Program-made: the position numbers and the translations under genes
Part shown: one piece after another, positions 47,366-59,031 of the stretch
How the letters are laid out: every line of letters starts with the position of its first letter
How positions within the stretch are numbered: the first letter of the stretch is position 1
Source: [Phialemoniopsis] sp. UDSM-2020
Lineage: Eukaryota; Ascomycota; Sordariomycetes; Thyridiales; Thyridiaceae
Assembly: GCA_018873225.1 (NCBI GenBank)
Contig: JAEILZ010000001.1
Span: 4,216,001-4,280,000 of the forward strand
DNA length: 64,000 nucleotides
Direction: 5' to 3'
Notes under the pieces: model-generated
The model's input: only the letters and a program-made list of their open reading frames with translations
Databases searched by the model: none
Told to the model about the DNA's origin: nothing

Positions 47366-47372
47366 TATATAT
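47366..47372 (+). promoter_or_regulatory. TATA box of sulfatase gene
   Basis: TATATAT about 95 bp upstream of the sulfatase ATG and 34 bp downstream of the palindromic element, a normal distance for a fungal TATA box. Confidence 0.5.
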
Positions 47373-47456
47373 GAACACCACCTTTGTACTGCAGATGTGG
47401 CCTTGGGAGATGAGCATACAAGAATTATATCCCGAAGTCTTGCAGGTCGGTGATAA

Positions 47457-49197
<1,741 letters not shown>

Positions 49198-50176
49198 AAA
49201 AGACCAGCATTGACACGAACATAATTGAATAAAGGAACCAAATTCATAGACTAGCTGATAGTATTATTGATCGTGTGGGAACTCATGTTTATAGACACCA
49301 GGAACTGAAAAGCTTCTTCATGCTAGATATAAGGTTTGCCAACCAGCATCCCATGCGTGCCATATGAAAGCTTACTCAAAAATTTAGTCGTCTAACGACA
49401 ACAGAAGGCACATTTTGCAAACTTTATGAAATCATGGGCACGCTCGGTGGTCTCCGAACGCCGAGATAACGAGCAATGAATGACTGGATCTCTGCGTCGC
49501 AACTAGACACACCACTTACACTCAAATGTCGAGCAGACTCTGTTTCCAAGATCGAGGCCTAGAATTGGGTTCTCGTGACTAATTTGGATGGAGCCTCTTT
49601 CGCTGGCGGCATTTCGGCATGGGAGCGAGTTGCGGTGCGCTGCGAGTTCCGGCGCGAATGCATGGGTTCTGGTTGAGCCACCAATAACCTGCAAGGGTCT
49701 ATAGTCGAGCCTTTCGGGGAGTTCATGTCTCGACAACTCGACTCCCCACCCTCCTACCCCAGAAGACTCCAATGGCCTCCGCAAAACCCCATGGAGGTCT
49801 GCTTTGATATCTTGCATACTCCCCGACTTGTTTGCATTGTCCAGTAAACCTCATGGAATGCAAGCAGCTTCCCTTGACTGGAACCTCCAAACGCGGTCCG
49901 GAACTCGCATTCTTCTCATGCTGATCGTCTCCGATCCCCTGTCTTGCCTCATAGCTGAAGTTTCTTGCGACTTCGCCTATCCAGTTAGTGCAGCTTGTTA
50001 ATCGGGTCCAGGTTGCTCCAGACCAGTGGCGTGGGAAATATTTAAAAAGTCAACCTTCCCCAGGAATACTCTGCCCTGTCCTCCGAGTTCTCAGAGCAAC
50101 TTCTATTCACCATAAGTAGTGTTCACTTTGTGGCAAAAATACTGCAGTCGTTATTCAAAGAGTGTCTCACAAAATC
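49198..50176. promoter_or_regulatory. Intergenic upstream of MFS permease, 979 bp
   Basis: 3' flank of the sulfatase gene and promoter of the permease gene. It contains TCGG-N6-CCGA (49444-49457), a GTGGGG-type CreA word near 49740-49750 and a TATTTAAA element at 50039-50046, about 135 bp before the ATG. No gene seen. Confidence 0.45.
49444..49457. promoter_or_regulatory. TCGG-N6-CCGA zinc-cluster binding-site candidate
   Basis: TCGG (49444-49447), six bases, CCGA (49454-49457). This is the published recognition form of UaY/Ppr1-class Zn2Cys6 factors. It lies about 720 bp before the permease ATG and 250 bp after the sulfatase stop. Occupancy is not shown. Confidence 0.35.
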
Positions 50177-52173
50177 ATGGCTCCGAGTTCAGTCGTTGAA
50201 GATGGCATCTCGACGGGCGAGAGCAAATCGCTCTGGCGCCGACTTCGCGACTTCACACCCATGATGGCCTTCATGACTCTGTAAGTTACTGGAACAAGGT
50301 TTAGTTAGTGAGACAACTGCTAATCATATCACTTAGATACATGTCACTGGCAGCATTCAACTTTGGCTACGATCAGGGCAACTTCTCTGGCCTTCAAGCT
50401 ATGCCGTGTAAGCCTATACACCTCGCGCTTGACCATGATTAGGTGTTGACAGTGTTGCCATGGAAGACTTTGCCAAGCAGTTCGGCGAATACAACGCGCA
50501 GAAGAAAGCCTACTATCTCCCGTCTTACGTCCAATCGCTCATGACTTCGATGCCCTATCTCGGAAAGCTTCTGGTGAGATGACCTGGTGTGCCTTGGTGC
50601 GATCACACTTGCTGACTCGACTATACAGGGCTCTTGGACTTGCGCACCGCTCACAGAACGTCTCGGTCGTAAGAAGATGATGCTTGTCATCGTTTGTCTA
50701 TCTTACATGTAGGTTCCCGTACAACCTCACGCTGGAATATACCCACTACCATACTGACATTTCTGTCTGTTCCCAGATCCACGGCACTCATGATCTCTGC
50801 AACGACTGCCGCGCAATTCACCGTCGGTCGTGTCATCGCCTTCTTCATGACCGGCTTCACCGTCAGCGTCGTCCCCGTCTACCTGGGCGAGTGCTCCCCG
50901 CCCGAGCTTCGAGGTCTTGTCGGCAGTCAGCTGCAGTTCCAGATTACCTTTTCCATCATGATCGCGTCCTTTGTCAACCTGGGTGCCTCGAACATCAACA
51001 ACCCGGTGCAGTGGAAGGTCACAATCGGTGAGCGATTTCGATCACACATACATCATGGAATAGAACAGGTGTCTAATGTGATCACAAAACATAGCCGTCG
51101 CTTTCTTGATGCCGACGGTCTTGGCCGCGCTTTGGTACTGGATCAGAGAGTCTCCCAGATGGTATGCCAATTTCATGACTTCGACTGCCATGTCCCAAGC
51201 TAACTCTTTGTTGACAGGCTTGTGTCCAAGGGCAAGAGGGTAGAGGCCGTAGACAATCTTGTCCACTTCCGCAAGTCGCACGTGCCCCGCGAAGTCGTCG
51301 AGAACGAGATTGAGATGATCGCCGCCACCGGCAACGAGGGCAAAGGAGGCTGGGGTGAGGTGTTCAACAAGCAAAACAGAGTGAGCATCACCTCATCATC
51401 CAGACAGATCCAATACAAACCCACTGACCGGCCTGTGAGCGCAGAAACGCACCGCCATCGCCTGCTTCGTCATGCTGGGCCAGCAAATCACCGGCCAGGT
51501 CTTCGGCTCCCAGTACGGCACCGTCTTCTACAAGAACCAGGGCATCAAGGACCCCTTCCTGATGCAGAGCATCTCGACCGTCGTCGGGCTCGTCTGCCTC
51601 TTCTGCTCCTCGCTCGTCGTCGACGGGCTCGGCCGCCGCTTCGTCCTGCTCTGCGGCGGCACCCTGCAGGCCGTCTTCATGTTCTGCCTCGGCGGCATCG
51701 GCACCATCAAGAACATCCCCGAGGGCGTCAAGTACCTCATGGTCGTCTTCCTCATCCTCGACAACGCCGCGTACAACGTCTCGTGGGCGCCCCTGTCGTA
51801 CCTGACCATCGGCGAGATCTCCAACTCGCGCGTCCGCGAGAAGACGGCCATGCTCGCCGTCTCGGTGTCCATCATCACGGCCTTCCTGGTCTCGTTCACG
51901 CTCCCCTACCTCATGAACGCCGACTACGCCAACCTCGGCGCCAAGGTGGGCTTCATCTACGGCTCCTTTGCGGCCGTCATGGTCGTCACGGCCTACTTTG
52001 TGGTGCCAGAGCTCAAGGGCCGCACGCTGGAGGAGGTCGACGAGCTGTTCGCCTCGGGCATCGGCATGCGCGAGTTCAAGCACGCGCGCGTGCAGGCCAC
52101 TGCCGTACACAACGATTCGGACATCAAGGATGTCAAGAAGGCCGAGACCAGTCACGCCGAGGAGACACACTGA
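50177..52173 (+). CDS. MFS sugar-type permease
   Basis: Eight exons (50177-50280, 50337-50405, 50453-50573, 50629-50708, 50777-51027, 51095-51161, 51218-51380, 51445-52173) give 527 aa with the 12-helix layout of the sugar-porter family. Signatures are FGYDQG in helix 1, ERLGRKKM between helices 2 and 3, PVYLGECSPPELRG in the helix-4/5 region, RESPRWLVSKGK before the central loop, QQITGQ in helix 7, DGLGRRFVL, and PELKGRTLEEVDELF after helix 12. Relatives carry maltose, other alpha-glucosides or hexoses; substrate unknown. The second intron is the least certain: I use donor GTGTAA at 50406, giving AMPVAMED, while GTAAGC two bases later needs an implausibly short intron. Exon 8 is strongly GC-biased. 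Confidence 0.9.
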
Positions 52174-52544
52174 GGCACAGGTGCCAGGATGGGCAGGACT
52201 AGCTCCTTAGTTCCGAGTTTCATCGATCAGCCGCGGATTTGGTAGTGCGATAGTGTTGGAGGCAGAACGTGTATCTAGTCAAACATCAACTTGGGTAGCT
52301 GTGCGATCTAAAGAAAGAATTACAGACTTGAAAATGACGATGACTCGATTTAATTGGGTTACTTGTAATCGACTGTTCCTTGTTGCGGTATCTGCCTTTT
52401 ACCTAGCCTGAATCCTACATACTTCTAGGGCTCCCAAATCAGACCTTGCAAACGCCTCTCTCTCTTTGTGAAATCAACGTCATGCTAGAAACCAGTCCTT
52501 GATAGCTCGAGCAAATCATCATACACACCACCACTGACAAAGAC
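52174..52544. other. Intergenic between convergent genes, 371 bp
   Basis: 3' flanks of the permease and Nup84 genes. No feature of note. Confidence 0.5.
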
Positions 52545-55500
52545 TTAGGGCTTGATAGTCCACAACTCCCTGGACCAGCCCATCTCCCTGAGCTTCTTGG
52601 AGCTCGCACCTGGTCCCTTCTTCTGGTCGCTCGTCCAGATCGCCAGAGCCTTGCTGCACGAGGCGAACGACTCGACGAGCTCCTTCATCCTGCCCGACTT
52701 GACAAACACCTGGGCCAGGTCCGAGTCCTTGTCGGCAATGACCGACGCCAGATCCATGCACTCTAGCAAGTAGTCCCGCGACGTGGTCGTGCCCGCAAAT
52801 TGGAGCGTGCTCGCGTATGCGATGATCATCTCCGGCAGGTAGGTCTCCCTCAATTCCTCGAAGTCTTTGTGCTCTGTGGAATCTTGTTAGTATTCGAATA
52901 GTGTTTTGTAGGTGCAGTAGTAGACTTGCCTTCAGGGATCATGAGAAGCCAGTCCTTCAGAAGAGGTTTCATGAAGCCCTTGATCAGCTTAGCATTGTCG
53001 TCGATATTCTTGGCAATTTCCCTATCGCGCGATGGATCCTGCCGGTTGGACGCTGCCAGCACAGCAGTGGTTTCGAGGCAGTCGAGGGCATTGACCAAGC
53101 ACTCCAGCTCCCACAAGGGCCGAGCATGGCTTGCCAGCTGGTCCTTGGAGATACCAATCTCCTCGAAAACGTCGTCATCCATACGTTCGCCAATCTCGGT
53201 CCTTGTGCTGCCAAGTACCTCGTCCCACCAAGACGGATCCACGTCTTCCTGAGCAGATCCAAGACCGACCTTTGTCCGGATCACTTCGGAGCAAGGCATC
53301 CTAGAGGAAAGTACTCGAGCTGCTACCAGGTGCTGATTTTTGAGGAAGTATCTGTACAGCCTGACGCCGTACGCACAGGTCTCCAGTATCAGACCATCAA
53401 CCAGTAACAACCACTCAAGCGACCGAATAAGATGGGCGTCCCTCGGATCAGTGAGGTCGGGGTCGTCAGGGTCGCTCCCAAATATGCCAGCCCCTATCAA
53501 ACGGCCGTATTTCAGATGAGGCGCAGTGCCCTCGAGGATCTTGAATTTACCCTTGGCAGGGCAAACACCTGGCTCGTCGCGAACTTCTGAAAAGTAGAGC
53601 ATCGGCTGGGTCTTGACAAAGTGAACAACATCCAGGCCAAGCCGTTGCATCATATTGAGAATCCGTACTTGGAAATCTCGGTCATCGACCTCAATAATGT
53701 TGCGACTGATGTTCGAGTAGCGCCTCTCCCCAATGAGTCTAGAAGCATAGAGAGGGATGAGTTCCTCAAGGCCTGAAAGTCGTAGGTAGCTCGCATAGGC
53801 TGCGATGCAATGATCTTCTGTTTGATGGCGCTTGGCCATCAAGCCCGCCTCAGATGCAACTTTGCCCTCGAGCTTCTCCAAGGCGGAGACGATGACATGG
53901 GCATGGGTCAAGATCCGCAGCGTGTCGTGGTTAGAAAGGTTGACAAATCGAGGGCTATCCGGCACCGAAGCAGTCGTGTCGTACTTTGGCAAGAGCTTGG
54001 ACTCCTTCTTAGCATTCGCAAGCTCTGCAAGCCGACAGCCCTGCTGGTAGAGGAACGTGGACAATCTGTCCTCGATAACGGCCGCCTGTAGCGCCTTGGC
54101 TGGTGTGTTGGCAGCTTTGCGGTTGCGTTCTTCCCGATCTCGCGACTCCGAGAAGACCGCCACATCACCGTGAAGTATCGTCATGGATTGGATTGCTTCC
54201 GGGTCACACTGTTTGGCCAGATACGCATCGAACTGGTTGCGAAGCTCGGCGTTATACTTGGCAAAGGTGAAATCATCCCATGTCTTGCCAACTGCGTCGA
54301 CACTCGTGATATCTCCAGATAGGACGCCGTACGTCGCACGCTCGAAGCTATCCGTTCCCCGTTCCCGGGCTAGCTTGTGGCACATCCGACGCCACAGCAC
54401 AGCCGGGTATGGGTCGTAGTTGGGAACATCTTCATCCTCGCCGGATGATAGAGGTAGGGCCGAGATGGATGCCGCTCTCCATATCTCAGTCCTCTCTGCG
54501 CACCAGTCACGTATCTCGGCCATGCTACGACCTCGACGAAGCAGCTCGAAGCAGCCAAGCCAGAGTGCGCGCTCAAAATAGGCATCTTCCGGGGCTAGCT
54601 TGCGGCCTGCTTGCCTGGATGTGACGTCTGGGTCGAGCTGCGTCACAATCTTCCCGTTCTTGTCGAGATTGGACTCAGCAAGATCCGGCGACCGCGGGTC
54701 GAGTGCGTCAGAAGAGGCGACAAGCCGTTTGTGAGACTTGATGGCGAGCCTGGTGTGGACCCAACCGTGGGTAAGAATCTCACCCCGTTCGGCATTCCGC
54801 TGAAGGTCTTTCACTAAGTCGTCGATATCGGGTCCCTTGCTTGCATTGTTTTGCAGCCACTCCAAGATCGTCTTCCGCTCCTTCGCCTTTGGCTCTGATT
54901 CGAGAAAGTCCAACCAGTACTCTCTCCGCGTCTGGGGAGCCTTGGTCGATGCGCGCTTGGAGGCAGGCGCAGCAGACTTGTCGCGATATCTCAGCGGCAG
55001 CAGGCGTCGCAGTAGGTCCCAGGTCTGTGCCTCCTCTTCCCACTTCTTCAGGTCGGCATACTGCTGGCTCATGGAGTTCTCATCCTGCTCATCAACGTCC
55101 ATGTCATTGGAGTCCTGGCCATCCCTCATTCCTCGCACGGCCTTCTTCAATCGGTAACGTTCTCGCAACGTCTCCGCACGATCGTTGGCATATTCGTAGT
55201 AGTGGTCGACAAGTCTGAATATCCTTGACCGTTGCTCGGTAGCAGAACCCCGGGTCGCAAGGCAGTCGTCGAGGTATCGTGCAAATAGCTCTACCTCTTC
55301 TCCCACCTGCACAGAGCTTTGCTGATATGTGTCTTCGAGCATCGCCATCTCGTCGGGAGAGATACCTTGGCTGCCATCATCTGAGCCGCCCGTAGGAGGG
55401 TGAAAGAAACTAGGCTGCGGAGGCGAGTCACACAGGATTAGCTGTCGCGCACGAGAGTGATTGCTGGGCTCTCGGGTATGCTTACCAGACCGGGCGCCAT
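52545..55500 (-). CDS. nup84: Nucleoporin Nup84/Nup107
   Basis: A scaffold subunit of the Y-shaped Nup84 (Nup107-160) nuclear pore subcomplex. Three exons (55500-55486, 55414-52930, 52873-52545) give 942 aa, mostly alpha-helical. Family-typical stretches include ILEWLQNNASKGPDIDDLV, LTHGWVHTRLAIKSHKRLV, ALWLGCFELLRRGR and YDPYPAVLWRRMCHKLA, in the order of Nup107 proteins. Exon 1 codes only MAPGL and ends in GTAAGC; exon 2 then begins PSFFHPPTGG. A longer upstream frame exists but lacks an ATG. The second intron starts with GC (GAAG/GCAAGT), a GC-AG intron; only this donor restores the downstream frame EHKDFEELRETYLPEM. No transmembrane segment, as expected. Confidence 0.9.
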
Positions 55501-56267
55501 CTTCGTCAATGTATGCGAAGTCTTGCAGACTTGCGCAACCTGAGATCGAGGTGCACCTAACCTGACACACGAAGGCTCCTCGCACCGTACCGGCGAGGGA
55601 GCTGCGTAGTCGACGGTTCAGCGATATCTGGGGAATCACAGGATGTCCGCCTATTCAAGATAGCATCTCTGAAGCTCTGAGCTGGTTGCTTCCGAACTTC
55701 GTCTTGAAAATCGTCTTGGCCGGGGAGCTTTGGCTGGGCTGGTAAATCGACAACGCGGAAGCGGTCGCGCTATGGCCCTTCTTTCTTTCACTGGGCGACC
55801 AGTTCCTGCAGCTCAGAAATTTAGCGCCAAATGCGAGCAAACATTGGACGAAGATAAGCTAGGAGTACTGAATACCTAGCTTATCGGAAGGGTTGCTTTG
55901 ATTTTCAAGTAAATTGCCGCTAAGATATAGAGGTAGGTAGCTTAGCTGAAAGTACAGGTACCTGTGGGCCCCTGGTCACTGCGGCCAGCCTGAACACCAC
56001 AAAAGAAACCGGCCCCAAAATTTCTCGCATGCTCTTTTTTCTCTTCTCTTTCTTCTTCAACAATGTCCACGGCTGCCATATTAGAGTCTCGGAACAAGAT
56101 TTTCACTGCTTGTTCAGGTCCAAGAAGGCCTCAATGCGCGCTCAATGACAGCCAAGAAGAAGCATGCACTCTCCTTTAAAAGTTACCTGATTATTTTGTT
56201 TGGGTGGACATACGGTCCTGGGACGAGTGATACAAATATTTTGGTGACCATGTCTGTCTTGCTGCTA
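55501..56267. other. Intergenic, 767 bp
   Basis: Promoter of nup84 and 3' flank of the CMC4 gene. A pyrimidine-rich tract lies near 56030-56058, and TAGGTAGG/AGGTACC words near 55930-55965. Confidence 0.5.
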
Positions 56268-56723
56268 TTATGACTTTGACTCCCCTCGCTGCTTGATCTT
56301 GAGCCTCAACAGATCGGGCTTGGGACAGCTGGCCGAGGTGGCACTATCGCCGTTCCTCTGGTAGAAAGCCTGGCAGCACTCGTAAAGCGCATCGATGACA
56401 TTCTGGCATTTTTCCTCTTTGTAGCCATTCTTTGCGAGGCAGTCTAAGGCCGGAGGTCAGGAAAGCAATCTCAAACAGCTGATGATACGGCTCAAGGATG
56501 ACCTACCCTGAATCGCACACTAGACGACCGGATGGCTATGCGTTAGTCCATGCAAACATTGTGTTCCTCGAGCCCCAATTAGCTTCGGATTCAGTTCACG
56601 TACAGCTCGTGGATGGCAAGGCGGTTTGGCGGCCAGGTCCTTCTCAACCGACTTTGAAGAAAAGGTGTCAGTGGGAATCCATTAAAGTAACAGTAAGGAG
56701 AGCGCTGTCCCGTTGCATACCAT
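56268..56723 (-). CDS. cmc4: Cmc4-like twin-Cys mitochondrial intermembrane-space protein
   Basis: A small CHCH-type protein imported through the Mia40 pathway. Four exons (56723-56721, 56651-56604, 56519-56507, 56443-56268) give 79 aa; too short and too split to show as one ORF. The protein has PCHPRACAIQDCLAKNGY, then KCQNVIDALYECCQAFY, which matches the Cys spacing and surroundings of Cmc4 (C-x4-AC-x3-C-L, later K-C-Q-x-V-I-x2-L-x2-CC). Exon 1 contributes only the ATG codon, and exon 3 is 13 nt. Every junction has GT-AG ends (GTATGC, GTACGT, GTAGGT) and the phase closes. There is no presequence, as expected for Mia40 clients. The exact first exon is the least certain part; the Cys-rich core is firm. 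Confidence 0.8.
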
Positions 56724-57773
56724 GTTTCTCTCGGGCCTCTGCAAGCTTCGAGTTTCCTAAAATTCGAGGTACTGAGTTGTGTTTCGTTGCATATAGCAAA
56801 AGCCCAGGGATTACCGGGTTGCAAACAACGGTAGCCAAGAAGCCACTTGACGGATAATCAAACGAATGTAGAGCTGAGGCGGCTCAAGCGAAGCGACACT
56901 GGGGTAGGTATTCAGCATGGATACCTACCTACATGTGCTCGGCACTAGGCCGCGTTCTCAGGATGATGTCACGCGGCCCAGATTACTTCAACAACACTTG
57001 TAAAAGGTACCTTAGGTAGGTAGTATGAGAGCTGAGGTTGTAGCTTTGCTAACTACACCAAGGCATACAGGCCCATTACTTGTACAGAGAAGTCCATGCA
57101 TTTATAGGTTTGTTGCAGAGAGGCAATCACACATAGCCCTCTTTCATTGATGGCGCTGTGGCTTCTTTGCTTAAAGCATGTTCGGTAGGCATGGCCTGAA
57201 TAGACATCTTAGTAGAGCCGACTTCGTTTCTGCTCAAAAAGACTTGATTATGTATGTATTTTAATTCAGTATTCTATCTTCTAATAAGTGGTAGGCTTGT
57301 CAGGGATCATTTAACTTCTGCCCAACAGTGCTTCACATCCGGAGGAAATCGATTGCTGTGTCTCTCTCACTGAATCGGTCACAGTTGTGAGCGCGCCATG
57401 AGATCGGGGTTAAGCCAGCCTTCCCACCACACCTAAACCACTTCCAGTAATTTCCATAGGCCACTGGACTAGACCAGGCGCCCCGCAATCGCGCCTCCCT
57501 CACTGAAGCCGACCTCGCCTTTCCCAACGGCGCACTTTGGAATCGCAAGAGGGCATTACCAAAAACTTTCCAAACAAAAACCCCAATCTTCTCATCTGTT
57601 TTTATTTCCTTTTCTTCCTTCTCATCACCACCTCCTCCTCCTCAACCATCCCATAAACATCACCGCCCTCGCGCATCAGAACTCCCCGCATCCTCAGCTT
57701 TTTACCAAGCCGCCCGCGCGCGCAAGAGAGAAGACAAAAACACACATCCCCCACCAATCAACCACACATCACC
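56724..57773. promoter_or_regulatory. Divergent promoter between CMC4 and SUMO genes, 1050 bp
   Basis: Contains a TACCTTAGGTAGGTAG word (57007-57022) and, just before the SUMO ATG, a CT-rich tract (about 57598-57652) like those of strongly expressed fungal genes, which probably lies in the 5' UTR. No other gene seen. Confidence 0.5.
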
Positions 57774-58205
57774 ATGTCTGGAGAGAACGAGAACGGCAGC
57801 CCTTCTGCTGGCGAGCCCCCCGCGGCCCCCGCCGCCTCGGAGCACCTCAACATCAAGGTCACGGACAACAACAACGAGATCTTCTTCAAGATCAAGCGCA
57901 GCACCAAGCTCGAGAAGCTGATGGGCGCCTTCTGCGAGCGCCAGGGCAAGTCGATGCAGTCGGTTCGCTTCCTCTTTGACGGCCAGCGCGTCCAACCTAC
58001 CGATACGCCCGATACCGTGAGTACCTACGTTACCCATCTATCATCTTTACTACTGCTCTCTCCGCCTCGGGGGTTTAGGATAGAGTACTACTTTTTGCAA
58101 GATTCATGTTTTGCTAACGCGCCATCGTCACTACAGCTCGAGATGCAGGATGGCGACACCCTCGAGGTTCACCAGGAGCAGGTCGGAGGTTTCCGCAGCC
58201 TTTAG
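57774..58205 (+). CDS. smt3: SUMO (small ubiquitin-like modifier)
   Basis: A post-translational modifier attached to lysines by E1 (Aos1-Uba2) and Ubc9. Two exons (57774-58016, 58137-58205) give 103 aa. A disordered Gly/Pro/Ala-rich N terminus is followed by the ubiquitin fold from HLNIKVTDNNNEIFFKIK through VRFLFDGQRV to LEMQDGDTLEVHQEQVGG. The di-Gly is followed by FRSL, which Ulp1-type proteases must remove. The intron (120 bp) is a multiple of three and contains no stop, so reading straight through also gives an ORF; but it starts GTGAGT, has a GCTAAC branch and ends CTACAG. Removal joins DTPDT to LEMQDGD as in all SUMO proteins. Confidence 0.96.
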   Translation: MSGENENGSPSAGEPPAAPAASEHLNIKVTDNNNEIFFKIKRSTKLEKLMGAFCERQGKSMQSVRFLFDGQRVQPTDTPDTVSTYVTHLSSLLLLSPPRGFRIEYYFLQDSCFANAPSSLQLEMQDGDTLEVHQEQVGGFRSL

Positions 58206-59031
58206 ACAGGTGGATTAGACTCCAGTCACCGTCACGCGAGAGGGGAAGGAAGGAACGACCTCGAAGATCTAGAGCCAGTGGTTATGTCATATGGTGGTAG
58301 CAACCGGCAGGCAAACTTGGGCACGATCATAAATCGGGTAGCGGGTGCATTCAAAAAAGAGGAAGGCCACTCTTCTTTTCTTGGGGGCAGACAACGCACG
58401 ACATACAGCGAAGAACGGTGGATATGACTCTTTATTCCTTTGCGGATTTCGCTGTTTATTACAGGTGCGACGGACTGTCAATGATAAAGGGGGGGTTTAC
58501 GCAAGGTCTGGTATTTTTTCGCGTTCAATGGAACTGCTTTCTTCAGAATCGCCCAATATTTTCCCCAGTGACAGTTCCCTAGACAAACATGCGCTGGATA
58601 CGACAGAGCAATGTCTCGGCTTTAGGCAGCAGTCCGTCGTTGCCCCCGATCCAGTTTCGCTATACCACAGGAACGAGGTTTTGCGGACATAAATCAACTC
58701 AATCATCTGGTCTTGGTAGCGCCTGAGGGACATGGATGACTGTGACCTAAATGTTGACAACAATCATGTGCAAGAGTAAAAAAGCAAGCGGCTGTATCAT
58801 TAACGAACAGAAAATCAAGCACGCTATCATCAAACATTACACTCATAGCTATCCCAAACAAAACCATCTAAATCCGTGATCCTCATACCCGCATACCCTC
58901 GCAAAAATAACAAAAGCCAAACGCGCCAGGATCAAACAGAGGCAGTCCCATCTAAAAACACCAGCCTCTATCAGTTGCCAAAACAAAACAATCGCATCGT
59001 AGACATCGCTATCATATCAGAACGTCTCATT
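58206..59031. other. Intergenic between convergent SUMO and LIM genes, 826 bp
   Basis: 3' flanks of two convergent genes; AT-rich near 58780-59010. No gene supported. Confidence 0.5.

Noticed and set aside
55501..55639. Extended N terminus of Nup84 read upstream of the GTAAGC donor
   Set aside because: That frame has no ATG start, while ATG GCG CCC GGT CTG followed by a consensus donor and an in-phase acceptor gives a clean start.
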